Positions 43,501 through 46,382 of a stretch of 64,000 nucleotides of DNA are shown here, one piece after another. The stretch is from Siphonodentalium dalli (taxonomy: Eukaryota; Mollusca; Scaphopoda; Gadilida; Siphonodentaliidae), in contig CP136063.1 of assembly GCA_032622095.1 (NCBI GenBank), positions 219,189,982-219,253,981 on the forward strand, written 5' to 3'. The notes below the pieces were generated by a model. The model worked only from the letters and a program-made list of their open reading frames with translations, ran no database searches and was not told the DNA's origin. Within the stretch, counting starts at the first letter, position 1. The number at the start of each line of letters is the position of its first letter. Made by a program: the position numbers and the translations under genes.

Positions 43501-45342
43501 ACTCGTCCAGTTCCTGTCTAAAGGTACTCATTCCGATCAGACGCTCCTAAATTAGTATTTCTTTGGCTGGGGGGGGGGGGGTAAAAATAGTTGATTCAAT
43601 CGAGGAACCCACCCATCGAAGTTCAGAATGATGAGATATCGATTTTTTAAGTTTGTTATTTCTCGAGATGTGTAATAATATGTGGCCCAAAAATTTAGAA
43701 GTTCTATATAAATTTAACAATTTTAAAGATTCATAATCCGAATTAACACCCCCAAATTACTATTTCTTTGGCTTCGGGGTAATAAGTATTAGATTCGAGT
43801 CGAGGAACTCACCCATCAAAGCTCAGAGTGATCAGATATCGATTGTTATACCCCCGCAACGTAGTTAGGGGGGGGGTGGTATACTGGAGTCAGCTTGTCC
43901 GTCGTCCGTCCGTCCGTCGTCCGTCCGTGGACACAAATTTGCCGGAGTTTTTCTCAGTCGTTTTTTTATCAATTTCCGTGAAACTTGGCACAGACATCAA
44001 CTACCATCGGAACCTGTGCACCTGCGATTATGACGTCTGTCGGACTTTTTTTGGTGGAGTTATCCCCCTTTTTTCGACTTAGAAAATTTTCGCAACATGT
44101 ATACTTTTGTCCGAGCTTTTATTCCTACATTTTTAGGTCAATTTTTTTAAAACGTGGCACAGATATTTAGTACCATGGGAACTTGTGCACCTGCGATTAT
44201 GACGTCTGTCCGACATTTTTTGGTGGAGTTATCCCCCTTTTTCGACTTAGAAACTTTTTTTGCAACATGCATAATTTTGTCCGAGCTTTTATTCCTACAT
44301 TTTTCGGTCAATGTTTTTTAATCTTGGCACTGATATTTAGTACCATGGGAACCTGTGCACCTGCGATTATGACGTCTGTCCGACATATTTTGTGTGGAGT
44401 TATTCCCCTTTTTCGACTTAATTTTGTCCAAGCTTTTATTCCTACATTTTTTGGTCAATAGGTTTAAGATTAGGGTTATGGTTGTACACCTGCAATGGGA
44501 ACTGTTTATTATTTTAACTAAATGTTTACTGACATGTGAAACATCTTAGTATTTTAAAAACAGGGGGTATCCGAAGTCCCATTGGGACAGTCACACCTCT
44601 AGTTGAAATTTGTTAATTTTTTTAGATGTGGTCCACTTCCATGTCTCAAACGGACAAATGCGGACAAATGCGGGTGTAAGATGGATAACTCTAAAATCAA
44701 GTGGTTATTATTAACAATAAAACAAAATTCTCGAGATGTGTCCTTTTTTTATAGCCTGGTAAAAAGTCGTCAAACCAACGGTTTCGGACCAAATTGCGGA
44801 TAAAGATGGATAACTCTAACATCAAGTAACTTTGGATGTATAGATATGTGAAAATCCGCCCAGTTTTCGTTGAACAAAATGTTGATATATAACACTTTTC
44901 TGGCAATGTGATACTAAAGTTGACTATGGTTAGCATTATTTTTGGACAATTAATCGATTCTGATAACTGAAGCGGCATTTCAAAAATATTTGTTGTTTTG
45001 TTGGTGGAATCTGATGTGGAGTCCATCGAATCGGTTTGAGTACCTTTAATATAGTGACTACCTGCTTAATATAGTGACTACCTGATTAATATAGTGACTA
45101 CCTGCTTAATATAGTGACTACTTGCTTAATATAGTGACAACTTGCTTAATATAGTGACTACTTGCTTAATATAGTGACTACTTGCTTAAAATACGTGTCT
45201 GTTTTCAGGTTGCTCTGGTGATATCTATTCTAGCCGGTTTTGTCAACGTTATCAACGTTACAGCTGGTTTTGTAAAGGTAGATACAGATTCGTGTGCTGC
45301 GACACATGTCAGAAAAAAGCTGCTAGGAAGACAGGCAAATAG
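1755..45342 (+). CDS. Multi-exon gene: secreted ADAM/ADAMTS (MIG-17-like) zinc metalloprotease, 5' incomplete
   Basis: Ten exons (E1-E10, listed separately) total about 1.55 kb, roughly 515 residues. Family knowledge: ADAM/ADAMTS proteases are secreted or membrane zinc endopeptidases that cut extracellular-matrix or surface proteins. Seen here in order: reprolysin catalytic domain with HELGHNMGMLHD and a downstream Met-turn (IM), an ADAMTS-type Cys-rich segment (LPGQQYD, then C..L.C and GTSCG, then WCIEGSCV), a Thr-rich mucin-like linker, and three modules ending in CCxTC that resemble PLAC domains. No thrombospondin type-1 repeat and no transmembrane segment are visible. That combination is closer to nematode MIG-17 and its invertebrate relatives than to vertebrate ADAMTS. 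All joins are in phase except E3 to E4. Signal peptide, propeptide and promoter are not in view. The introns (1.5-10.4 kb) are packed with transposons. Family assignment is solid; the exact orthologue is not. Confidence 0.85.
1821..2113 (+). repeat. Minisatellite made of E1 3' end plus splice donor
   Basis: About seven units of 39-48 bp, each a variant of GTTACTACGCTCACGTTGTT followed by aacgg and a GTATGT-like donor. The first unit is the real end of exon E1; the others are degenerate intronic copies with altered donors (for example gattatgt, gagtatgt). Confidence 0.85.
2230..2605. mobile_element. Degenerate relative of the foldback family
   Basis: It contains gcatataaaagagaatgc and gcattggcacaggg near 2509-2540, which match the hairpin and terminal parts of the foldback family, and ends in aagggttaac like the copy at 27311-27518. 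The left half is too diverged to set a boundary. Confidence 0.5.
2637..2767. repeat. Three-copy tandem repeat, about 47 bp
   Basis: Three consecutive units of the form ctgtacttatcatgtcagca followed by ttgttcaatgggatttatat, with a few substitutions each. No coding sense. Confidence 0.85.
2768..3229. other. No feature recognised
   Basis: Intron 1 sequence of the protease gene, slightly less AT-rich than its surroundings. I see no exon, repeat or RNA gene in it. Confidence 0.4.
3230..3572 (+). repeat. Dispersed repeat A, copy 1
   Basis: Shares a long core (gactctcgatggcgaattcg, then the cgttttcgttag region and a later gatgttagcagaatg region) with 59798-60170 in the same orientation and 25928-26295 in inverse orientation. 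The other two copies begin and end near TTAAAG, suggesting a non-autonomous DNA transposon; no coding sequence. Confidence 0.75.
3658..3900 (+). repeat. Minisatellite made of E2 acceptor plus exon start
   Basis: About eight units of 29-32 bp, each starting like exon E2 (cttgacctgcggtt) and running through an AT-rich stretch to ttatatttag. The last unit's TTTAG is the acceptor used for E2 at 3901. The units differ by a few bases (gacaagcgg, gacatccgg, gacatgtgg). Confidence 0.85.
3901..3978 (+). CDS. Exon E2 of the protease (catalytic domain)
   Basis: 78 nt, 26 codons, phase 0 at both ends, donor GTAAGT. It encodes [20 protein letters not shown] then GYVIST, matching the family pattern of a VD.RY..I.DP.V...L.G..IS segment that follows YYAHVVNG. 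I chose the acceptor at 3899-3900 because it gives phase 0 and keeps the LDLRLN segment. A second AG at 3919-3920 would need a different phase from E1. The acceptor sits in the final unit of a minisatellite, so several weaker acceptor copies lie just upstream. Confidence 0.8.
3979..4509. other. No feature recognised
   Basis: Start of intron 2. AT-rich, no repeats or exons that I can recognise. Confidence 0.4.
4510..4962 (+). repeat. Dispersed repeat B, copy 1
   Basis: Matches 37268-37664 in the same orientation over most of its length, including cggttttaataacaatct, a cccgtt...aatgcaa block and a terminal taatgtgatctgg block. Non-coding. Copy 1 also has a small internal inverted pair (gaaggggaa near 4715 and ttccccttc near 4750). 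Confidence 0.7.
4963..5737. other. No feature recognised
   Basis: AT-rich intron 2 sequence without exon, tandem repeat or recognisable element. Confidence 0.4.
5738..6210 (+). repeat. Dispersed repeat C, copy 1
   Basis: The reverse complement of this block recurs at 39522-39992. Both contain ccaccatcttgttttcagaa, a caaaacctgcatgcgat block, and gacgttcaatgtccatggcg or its near copy. The two copies face each other 33 kb apart within the protease gene. Confidence 0.8.
6211..6690. other. No feature recognised, acceptor region of E3
   Basis: Intron 2 up to a clear polypyrimidine tract (ttactttcttttcag) in front of E3. Unlike most other exons of this gene, no tandem repeat lies here. Confidence 0.5.
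6691..6842 (+). CDS. Exon E3 of the protease (catalytic domain, DHVMLFT)
   Basis: 152 nt, 50 codons plus 2 nt, acceptor ttcttttcag, donor GTAAGT. It starts [10 protein letters not shown] and ends [10 protein letters not shown]. The DH(A/V)MLFT strand is a hallmark of reprolysin-type catalytic domains, just ahead of the zinc helix. It joins E2 in phase 0 (VIST to SAST). It ends in phase 2, whereas E4 at its best acceptor needs a 1-nt partner, so one small exon encoding the usual YDL-type loop is missing, or E4 uses an upstream acceptor (see 16547-17257). Confidence 0.85.
7335..7793 (+). mobile_element. Foldback (nested-hairpin) MITE, copy 1
   Basis: Terminal inverted repeats TGTRACCCGCCATATCAAAT / ATTTGATATGGCGGGTCACA. 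Inside each end is an imperfect hairpin of about 70 bp (ccaatgcattctcttatata, loop gtcgaccataggtcgcc). The core carries accctgcagggagcccc. No coding capacity; the same peptide shadows recur in every copy. Confidence 0.9.
8190..8490 (+). repeat. Dispersed repeat D, copy 1
   Basis: Contains ccattcattaaacccattct, cataacaggaaatagtg and a gagtcttatttatctg...ggactatttctttc block. The same blocks in the same order recur at 17805-18135, 46665-47000 and 52691-52940. Includes an 11-G run near 8339. Confidence 0.7.
8549..11118. mobile_element. PIF/Harbinger-type palindromic element 1
   Basis: Flanked by TAA on both sides (8546-8548 and 11119-11121), the 3-bp target site typical of PIF/Harbinger. Ends GGGTGGATACACACATGCAT and its inverse. 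The whole 2.57 kb is one imperfect palindrome centred near 9790 (catgtaaaata/tattttacatg), with arms of about 1.24 and 1.33 kb. I recognise no transposase. A 98-codon minus ORF (9877-10173) starts [13 protein letters not shown]; the opposite arm holds its broken mirror copy. Superfamily by TSD and TIR form only. Confidence 0.75.
9227..9256. repeat. (AT)n microsatellite
   Basis: About 15 TA dinucleotides inside the left arm of palindromic element 1; absent from the right arm. Confidence 0.9.
11122..12383 (+). mobile_element. PIF/Harbinger-type element 2
   Basis: 1.26 kb with perfect TIRs of about 50 bp starting GGGTACGTTCATACGCTGGC and TAA on both sides (11119-11121, 12384-12386). It shares its left TAA with element 1 and its right TAA with element 3. 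Carries a transposase remnant (11231-11521). Confidence 0.8.
11231..11521 (+). pseudogene. Harbinger-type transposase N-terminal fragment
   Basis: The frame reads [15 protein letters not shown] then [20 protein letters not shown] and stops shortly after. The R-R-(W/F)-W-V-R-x-W motif is characteristic of the start of PIF/Harbinger DDE nucleases. Only about 95 codons remain against several hundred in an intact nuclease, so this is a dead fragment. A mirror copy lies at 13193-13465 on the minus strand. Confidence 0.6.
12387..13637 (-). mobile_element. PIF/Harbinger-type element 3 (inverted copy of element 2)
   Basis: Mirror image of element 2 with TIR TGGTACGTTCATACGCTGGC; TAA at 12384-12386 and 13638-13640. 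Elements 2 and 3 together form a palindrome of about 2.5 kb with centre aacgtaccctaatggtacgt. Substitutions and small indels separate the arms, so the copies are not freshly made. Confidence 0.8.
13193..13465 (-). pseudogene. Harbinger-type transposase fragment, mirror copy
   Basis: Reads [18 protein letters not shown] then [14 protein letters not shown], nearly the same as the fragment in element 2, on the opposite strand. It is open slightly beyond the element 2 stop, otherwise equally truncated. Confidence 0.6.
13855..14150 (+). repeat. (CAT)n / (CGT)n imperfect trinucleotide repeat
   Basis: Long run of cat/cgt/cac triplets, opening several spurious His-, Ser/Ile- and Met/Asp-rich frames on both strands. 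Purely low complexity. Confidence 0.9.
14391..14508 (+). repeat. (CT)n microsatellite and (TTGATCTC)n
   Basis: About 70 bp of CT dinucleotides interrupted by one CG, followed by five to six ttgatctc units. The octamer array grows directly out of the CT tract. Confidence 0.95.
14509..15954. other. Intron 3 sequence without a recognised gene
   Basis: An 83-codon plus frame (14510-14761) has no family pattern I know. Around 15258-15345 a short cluster of tggcaaa motifs follows agggttcgcgctacca, which looks like one end of a hAT-type element; its partner was not found. I searched this stretch for the missing exon between E3 and E4 and found no convincing candidate. Confidence 0.35.
15955..16415 (-). 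mobile_element. Foldback MITE, copy 2
   Basis: Same ends and hairpins as copy 1. The core is in the opposite orientation (cagagccccag... before ccctgcagggtaatgg). 461 bp, near full length. Confidence 0.9.
16547..17257 (+). repeat. Minisatellite made of E4 acceptor plus exon start
   Basis: About eleven or twelve units of roughly 55-75 bp: gcataacatatttaagaggt, then a tccagtgaattttaattct stretch, then atttcgttcgcag. The final unit supplies the real E4 acceptor. The start of each unit is a degenerate copy of the first 26 nt of E4 (gcatagcatacttgaaaggt). Several units keep an intact TTCGCAG and could act as alternative acceptors. The acceptor AG at 17197-17198 would fit the phase of E3 and stay open into E4. 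Confidence 0.9.
17258..17363 (+). CDS. Exon E4 of the protease (first half of the zinc motif)
   Basis: 106 nt: 2 nt, 34 codons, 2 nt; donor GTGAGT. It reads [11 protein letters not shown]...[13 protein letters not shown] and splits the next codon (AA plus T from E5 gives N). HELGH holds two of the zinc-binding His and the catalytic Glu; the Cys is a typical conserved position. It starts in the phase that needs one base before GC, which E3 does not supply, so a small exon is missing or an upstream acceptor is used. A foldback MITE lies about 15 bp downstream of the donor. Confidence 0.9.
17378..17800 (+). mobile_element. Foldback MITE, copy 3, just after the E4 donor
   Basis: Inner hairpins and core match copy 1, but the outer ends differ. 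The left side starts in the tttttttaccctgtgcc region without the usual terminus. The right side ends gggttgatacaaaaatcgga then cactcaaagggttta, the reverse complement of the left end of the piggyBac-like element at 47217. So this copy has one end of a different family. Confidence 0.8.
17805..18135 (+). repeat. Dispersed repeat D, copy 2
   Basis: Same blocks as copy 1: ccattcaataaacacattct, cataacaggaaatagtg, tttatttatctgggactatt, then atgcatagttacgtgaaac. Confidence 0.75.
18136..19824. other. Intron 4, no gene recognised; may include LINE 5' region
   Basis: No exon fitting the E4-E5 junction. A frame at 18739 reads FMSVCSK, which superficially resembles the F-S-x-C-S segment of ADAM proteases, but E5 already supplies that position. 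The last few hundred bases could be 5' UTR or degraded ORF1 of the LINE; I see no zinc-knuckle ORF. Confidence 0.35.
19825..22893 (+). CDS. LINE ORF2: endonuclease and reverse transcriptase (Jockey/CR1-like), intact frame
   Basis: 1,022 codons without a break. Residues about 75-300 form an apurinic-type endonuclease: [41 protein letters not shown] and SDH are all present, so the catalytic residues look intact. Residues about 570-840 are the reverse transcriptase: [46 protein letters not shown] and the FADDTTLY active site. The tail carries a Cys-poor C-terminal region. Family knowledge: non-LTR elements copy themselves by target-primed reverse transcription. It lies in the sense orientation in protease intron 4. 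Clade is inferred from motif style; no ORF1 or target-site duplication was identified. The first Met is chosen only because the frame opens there. Confidence 0.9.
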   Translation: MCGQFYSNETLHPTVSTVAELNFDEIQELSQYNLSAKLDQEFDDQDTPRVDFALVNQNCKYFSPEQFKTEIRKESSDFSIMGLNCRSLNANWDSLTQLLVETHEKENAFDIIALSEVFKINNAAEFSLSGYQNIEYKTRPETDDGRGGVGLFIRENLSYCTRPDLSVFIPHVIETTFVELNPGKPNRCIIGSIYRPNTAPRADIDKFMKEIDGIMGKLNQTNSKAYLIGDFNIDLLNFDNHEKTRTFLDNVFTLGFTPSITKPTRITEHSATLIDNIFTNNLSESTSGIIITDVSDHLATFYIERSNFKRTCNGASVLEPFRIFSERNINKFKDILSTSSYEDVLNCESANEAYDHFLEIYMSAYHTAFPLKYHKPPKKYLKHQPWMTKGLLISSLEKNKLYIRKLKSPTNANTHAYKEYYHVYKRTMRNRKKQYYCDKINKAKNDMKATWIILKQAMNKNCEPHSPPIAFIDGEMKITHKKQIAERFNEYFSKIGNLTSVNVDEVSTHYTDYLINRESDDFEIIQTTEQEIILTCYSFKVKASKDVHGLSNQLMKSSIYETAKALKHIFNQSFKEGVFPKKMKISRVIPIFKGGQKENFSNYRPISILPCFSKILEKIMQKRIVDFFDEHARFYKHQYGFRKGHSTIHPVMHLLNHVVEQNDKKNKDSTLAIFIDLSKAFDTISHEILLNKMEHYGIRGTANNWFRDYLYERRQYTDYSGNISSLSKVSCGVPQGSILGPTLFLIYVNDMSVSTSLNLLSFADDTTLYTSGCDKGVVEDRVNLELKNIHDWCCCNKLSINKNKCNYMLIHPENNDQKWKDLKLYINTAELNRVGNIYEETSLKFLGINIDENLTFKKHISTVCSKMARAIYCINKVKKFFPGDALRTLYYVLINSHMVYGIQLWGHVATTNKIFLLQKRAIRTITNARYNSHTEPIFKKMNILKFCDIYTYQTSVFMHDWAYNRLPGTFKDSFGVKLGTSSRQAAAGNIRPKATPRTKFSENLPEHSYSNIWNSVNKKQKN
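22894..23216 (+). other. LINE 3' flank with a hairpin
   Basis: Follows the LINE stop. At 23129-23152 ggctatatatactaaggaaa and at 23193-23216 its near inverse form a stem of about 24 bp with a 40-bp loop. It may be the LINE 3' UTR or an unrelated small MITE; no poly-A or microsatellite tail was seen. Confidence 0.45.
23560..25600 (+). repeat. Composite repeat with long tandem units and (CAGA)n ends
   Basis: Units of about 200 bp recur: tttggtggaaatcggcgcta, tttggtgcccctctcccctt, ctgactcgaacgacgccact, then ttaaaccacaccattagatt and catatcatggggatgatta. Two blocks (23560-24230 and 24235-25600) each finish with ttctcgtaaaaagttac, atctagatggtcccctgtgg or similar and a (CAGA)n tract (24200-24230, 25555-25592). 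Units differ by many substitutions. Non-coding. Confidence 0.8.
25611..25766. mobile_element. Small foldback element
   Basis: Arms of about 38 bp (tagaatctacaactcttccc ... ggggacttgtagatgctcta, both with agtttatagcgg or its inverse) enclose about 75 bp. The inner part also pairs (ggtctggacc / ggcccagacc). Confidence 0.7.
25928..26295 (-). repeat. Dispersed repeat A, copy 2
   Basis: Reverse complement of copies 1 and 3. Bounded by ttaaagacatattatg on the left and gtgtttcacatcactttag on the right, so both ends resemble CTTTAA termini. Confidence 0.75.
26543..26710 (+). CDS. Exon E5 of the protease (third zinc ligand, Met-turn)
   Basis: 168 nt: 1 nt, 55 codons, 2 nt; acceptor atatttccag, donor GTGAGT. 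With E4 it gives HELGHNMGMLHD, the complete reprolysin motif HExxHxxGxxHD. It then reads [18 protein letters not shown] (Met-turn) and [20 protein letters not shown], matching the P-x-W-x-(Y/F)-S-x-C-S segment that closes ADAM/ADAMTS catalytic domains. Phases match E4 and E6. Its last 24 nt and donor have been tandemly copied downstream (26688-26847). Confidence 0.95.
26688..26847 (+). repeat. Tandem copies of E5 3' end plus splice donor
   Basis: Three units of about 45 bp: accttcttaaaagatctgaa ending aaaaggtgagtgaatcacag. The first is the real exon end; the second keeps an intact GTGAGT; the third has GTCAGT. A fourth, partial unit reads gcaaccttcttaacgcttcc. Confidence 0.9.
26856..27084. 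mobile_element. Foldback MITE, copy 4 (short core, no outer ends)
   Basis: Two full hairpins bounded by ccctgtgcc and ggcacaggg, separated by about 75 bp of AT-rich sequence. The outer TGTGACCC terminus is absent. Confidence 0.85.
27232..27292 (+). repeat. Second copy of the E5 donor-repeat end
   Basis: Repeats catcttcataaaacatctaa, gaaggtcagtgaatcagagc and attgcaaccttcttaacgct from 26781-26842. The two copies bracket foldback copy 4 and a stretch ending in taaagggttaa (27221-27231). Confidence 0.85.
27311..27518. mobile_element. Diverged foldback relative
   Basis: Starts ccctgtgccaatacatta and ends cgtcatgaaagggttaac. Hairpin parts are diverged (cgaaccttgcatatataaaa; gcgaggcttccaactggaga). 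Its right end resembles the element at 2230-2605. Confidence 0.7.
27645..27986. mobile_element. Foldback MITE, copy 5 (core deleted)
   Basis: Both TGTGACCCGCCATATC ends and all four hairpin arms are present. The core is reduced to a short ttaggacataaaataaaa piece, giving 342 bp instead of about 460. Confidence 0.9.
28280..28708 (-). mobile_element. Foldback MITE, copy 6
   Basis: Same ends and core as copy 2, with a deletion in the right hairpin, which now reads gttagtcgaccatattata. About 60 bp past its end a lone terminal fragment aatcccgacttacggctggt remains (28772-28791). Confidence 0.9.
28977..29027. repeat. (GTT)n microsatellite
   Basis: About 16 ttg triplets with two interruptions; its complement opens an Asn-rich frame that is not a gene. 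Confidence 0.95.
29470..29761 (+). repeat. Tandem repeat abutting the E6 acceptor
   Basis: Repeated tttgtgtttaccctttat units of 14-18 bp near the acceptor, with longer, looser units (ggtaactgattttgtgttta) upstream. The last unit, tgtgtttaccatttcag, is the acceptor itself. Pyrimidine-rich, so the array may extend the polypyrimidine tract. Confidence 0.85.
29762..29906 (+). CDS. Exon E6 of the protease (start of Cys-rich region)
   Basis: 145 nt: 1 nt plus 48 codons, ending in phase 0. It reads [13 protein letters not shown], then [20 protein letters not shown] and VASAVCG. LPGQ.YDA..QC is the conserved segment after the catalytic domain in ADAMTS and MIG-17-like proteins. The donor is GTCAGT, weaker than GTRAGT; the reading frame and the E7 phase both support it. 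Confidence 0.9.
30180..31240 (+). repeat. C-rich minisatellite, about 50-60 bp units
   Basis: Some 18-19 units: gacggcgccactttgagcca, catcgttatatcccccactc, ctctctgtctct or ctcaactcacatccctgtct. GC content stands out from the surroundings. Contains a C run at 30352-30367. Starts about 275 bp after the E6 donor. Confidence 0.95.
31241..33450. other. Intron 6 sequence, no gene recognised
   Basis: Short ORFs without family pattern. At 32396-32457 there is a tRNA-like pair of boxes (entry below). Nothing else recognisable. Confidence 0.35.
32396..32457 (+). repeat. Possible tRNA-derived SINE head
   Basis: TGGTTTAGTGG fits the RNA polymerase III A box, and cgttcaatcta 51 bp later is a near match to the B box. 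No folded tRNA cloverleaf is evident, so this is at best a degenerate SINE. Confidence 0.3.
33459..34473. mobile_element. Non-autonomous hAT transposon
   Basis: 1,015 bp between two copies of the 8-bp target duplication gtgtcagc (33451-33458 and 34474-34481). TIRs TAGGCTTGCCACGATTAT and TAGGGTTGCCACGACTAT, both followed by cgattaatcgacta-type sequence. An 8-bp TSD and TIRs of this form indicate the hAT superfamily. No transposase frame inside. Confidence 0.9.
34633..34887 (-). other. 84-codon ORF of unknown nature
   Basis: Reads [18 protein letters not shown], then [17 protein letters not shown] and a C-terminal [17 protein letters not shown]. Its composition looks more protein-like than most frames here, but I recognise no family and see no splice partner or promoter. 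It may be a transposon remnant or chance. Confidence 0.15.
35053..35500 (+). mobile_element. TTAA-ended MITE family E, copy 1
   Basis: TTAAAGGTCCTCAATCCG on the left and ggattgagtacctttaa on the right. Interior blocks cagaatcgattaattgc, cgaatattgctgatttg, gatcactatgagctttgatg recur in 60344-60786, 36113-36397 and 43519-45049. Confidence 0.85.
36005..36112 (+). repeat. Degenerate gaaggttcgctattc tandem motif
   Basis: Four to five irregular copies of aaggttcgctattc. The inverse motif (gaatggcgaaacttc, gattagcgaacctttgg) occurs at 36500-36580, so a 36005-36590 block is loosely inverted around the family E fragment. Confidence 0.5.
36113..36397 (+). mobile_element. TTAA MITE family E, fragment
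   Basis: Right two thirds of family E: gatcgatatctaattactct, gggtgggttcctcgac and ggattgagtacctttaa. The left end is lost in the gaaggttcgctattc repeats. Confidence 0.75.
36778..36860 (+). repeat. tRNA-like SINE fragment
   Basis: TGGCTCAATG at 36782 resembles an A box and GGTTCGATACT at 36847 a B box. Their spacing (65 bp) is too long for a simple tRNA, so a SINE head with extra sequence is more likely. Confidence 0.35.
37268..37664 (+). repeat. Dispersed repeat B, copy 2
   Basis: Same order of blocks as 4510-4962 (tagtgccttgatatgcggtc, a catttggaacgtc block, atgttttggagcttcctctt, taatgtgatctggt). Confidence 0.75.
38014..38064 (+). repeat. Two-copy direct repeat before the E7 acceptor
   Basis: Two exact 25-bp copies of gttaggtcagacatttattt plus atttt, ending 22 bp upstream of the exon. 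Confidence 0.95.
38087..38194 (+). CDS. Exon E7 of the protease (Cys-rich)
   Basis: 108 nt, 36 codons, phase 0 at both ends, acceptor atttacag, donor GTATGG. It reads [20 protein letters not shown], then [16 protein letters not shown]. The C..L.C...G.C....P...GT.CG spacing is the ADAMTS Cys-rich pattern that normally leads into K-W-C, which E8 supplies (KK then WCIEGSC). Confidence 0.92.
38575..39130 (+). repeat. Minisatellite, about 80-90 bp units
   Basis: Six to seven units: gtcgataaataacgatcagt, cttattttaacctccccatt, attatgtctacctattttga, tagtagggataaggtataaa. Intron 7, starting about 380 bp after the E7 donor. Confidence 0.95.
39367..39480. repeat. Imperfect hairpin
   Basis: cgcttagtgatcggatatgg near 39367 pairs with ccatgtccgatcactaatcg near 39458; inner parts (gaggcgaa / gcctctc) pair more weakly. 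Confidence 0.75.
39522..39992 (-). repeat. Dispersed repeat C, copy 2
   Basis: Reverse complement of 5738-6210: gtaagttaaatgtgtcgcct, gacgcgccatgggcgttgaa, atgcaggttttggtac and gtttctgaaaacaagatggt. Confidence 0.8.
40312..40363 (+). CDS. Exon E8 of the protease (end of Cys-rich region)
   Basis: 52 nt: 17 codons plus 1 nt, acceptor gtcattccag, donor GTAAGT. It reads [19 protein letters not shown]-x-x-G-x-C-V closes the ADAMTS-type Cys-rich unit. The single G joins AG of E9 to give Glu. No repeat borders this exon directly. Confidence 0.92.
40598..40667. repeat. Short hairpin
   Basis: agaatgaggtcc and gggacctcattct pair around a 45-bp loop in intron 8; the loop carries tcaccctccg, which recurs in the hairpin at 61455. 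Confidence 0.6.
40756..41395 (+). repeat. Minisatellite, about 57 bp units
   Basis: Ten to eleven units: cgtatatgttcttatccgcg, tttagtggtgacggtacctt, atgccgtaaatcaat. Intron 8. Confidence 0.95.
41504..41893 (+). repeat. Minisatellite made of E9 acceptor plus exon start
   Basis: Five 73-bp units plus the true exon start: tataatgggaccatcttatt, ttcag, agagctgcccattcggtaac, cagctgg, gtatatttttatacattta. Each unit has an AG acceptor, 27 nt like the start of E9, then GTATAT as a possible donor. Units 2-4 are almost identical. Confidence 0.95.
41894..42406 (+). CDS. Exon E9 of the protease (two CCxTC modules and Thr-rich linker)
   Basis: 513 nt: 2 nt, 170 codons, 1 nt; acceptor atttttag, donor GTTAGT. 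The first module runs [17 protein letters not shown] to QCCVTC. It is followed by about 90 residues of TTT/SPTT repeats of the type (M-N-T-T-T-S-P-T-T), a likely O-glycosylated stalk. The second module runs [12 protein letters not shown] to KCCATC. The Cys spacing with a CCxxC end resembles PLAC domains of ADAMTS and MIG-17. The linker DNA is itself an acaacgacatcgccaacaac repeat and could vary in length between alleles. Confidence 0.9.
42407..43518. other. Intron 9, no feature recognised
   Basis: AT-rich with a poly-T stretch near 42520. Short ORFs lack family pattern. No exon fits here, because E9 and E10 join in phase. Confidence 0.4.
43519..45049 (+). mobile_element. TTAA MITE family E, copy with insertion
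   Basis: Left taaaggtactcattccgat and right atcggtttgagtacctttaa are family E termini. The left part holds two inverted family E pieces (ctttggctggggg and ctttggcttcggg). An unrelated repeat (43846-44600) sits inside. Confidence 0.75.
43846..44600 (+). repeat. Inserted repeat with four 150-180 bp units
   Basis: Starts ttatacccccgcaacgtagt then tagggggggggtggtatact and a (GTCC)n run. Three to four units follow (gtgcacctgcgattatgacg, tctgtccgacattttttggt, cgagcttttattcctacatt). Ends with gggggtatccgaagtcccat. The frames inside are shadows of the repeat. Confidence 0.85.
45048..45190 (+). repeat. Tandem repeat abutting the E10 acceptor
   Basis: Seven units of 20 bp, aatatagtgactacttgctt, ending about 20 bp before the acceptor gtctgttttcag. 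Confidence 0.95.
45209..45342 (+). CDS. Terminal exon E10 of the protease (third CCxTC module, stop)
   Basis: 134 nt: 2 nt, 43 codons and TAG. It reads [20 protein letters not shown], then [14 protein letters not shown] and a basic tail [10 protein letters not shown]. It is the third module with the CCxTC ending; the E9-E10 junction repeats the GC(S) start of such modules. The stop lies 58 bp before the TTA target site of a Harbinger-type element, so the 3' UTR must run into transposon sequence. I saw no AATAAA between the stop and the element. Confidence 0.9.
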
Positions 45343-45569
45343 ATGGACGGACGAAATGGAATCTCGGCGCATGTGAATTGTCAACTGATTCGCATCGCGT
45401 TATGTACGTTCATACACGGGCAAGTTTACACGGCATTTTTGAATGCATTTTCTCATAGAAAGTCCTATGGTGCCAGAATATGAACTGCAACATGCATATA
45501 AATACACAAAGCTAACGATATGAGAAGTAAAATTTCGGCAGTTCCGCATATAACGATGCTACTAACATA

Positions 45570-46029
45570 TGTGACCCGTCATATCAAATCCAGTCGTAAG
45601 TCGGGATTTTTTTTTACCCTGTGCCAATGCATTCTCTTATATATGCGAGTCGACCATAGGTCGCCTCGCATATATAAGAGAATGCATTGGCTTAACAATT
45701 TTTTACAATTTTAATAATTTTTCTTGTATTCTTTAACAATTTTATAATTTCACCCATACAGAGCCCCAGACAAACATGAGCAGACGACACTCTTCTATAT
45801 GCTTCTATATATGTGTGGGGCTCCCGGCAGGGTAATGGATGTTTTTTATTTTATGTCCTAAAAATTTTAAGAAACATTTATTTAAAAAAAATGAAAAACA
45901 ATTGTTAGGCCAATGCATTCTCTTATATATGCGAGGCGACCTATGGTCGACTCGCATATCTAAGAGAATGCATTGGCACAGGGTAAAAAAAATCCCGACT
46001 TACGACTGGATTTGATATGGCGGGTCACA
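45570..46029 (-). mobile_element. Foldback MITE, copy 7
   Basis: Full-length, same orientation of core as copies 2 and 6; one arm has tcgcatatctaagag instead of tatataag. Confidence 0.9.
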
Positions 46030-46036
46030 TATTGCC

Positions 46037-46382
46037 TTAAAGGGGTACTGTGCACTAAATCCGGCCCTTTTTGTGACCATCTAATTGTATACTGAACATA
46101 ATTTATGCAACAAATGAATGAATTTGAGCCATGAGTGAGAGCAAAATAACCCCATTTACCGTTTGAATGATACAATATAACATGGTAACTATAATGAAAA
46201 TGAATTTATGGCTCCAGTCATAAATTAATTTGCATTATATTTACCATGTTGTTTGCATCGTTCATGGAGTAAATGGGTGCATTTTGCACTCATCCGTGGC
46301 TCAAATTCATTCATTTGTTGCATATATTCTGTTGAGTATAAAAATAGATGGCGCCATAATTGGCCGGATTTACTCGTTTAAA
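46037..46382. mobile_element. Palindromic TTAA MITE family F, copy 1
   Basis: ttaaaggggtactgtgcact at the left and ggccggatttactcgttta at the right. Arms pair through caacaaatgaatgaatttga and its inverse and through accatgtt/aacatggt near the centre. Second copy at 53060-53389. Confidence 0.8.

Noticed and set aside
43828-44461. Repeated Cys-containing ORFs (MCTCDYDVC)
   Set aside because: Shadow of the four-unit repeat at 43846-44600.
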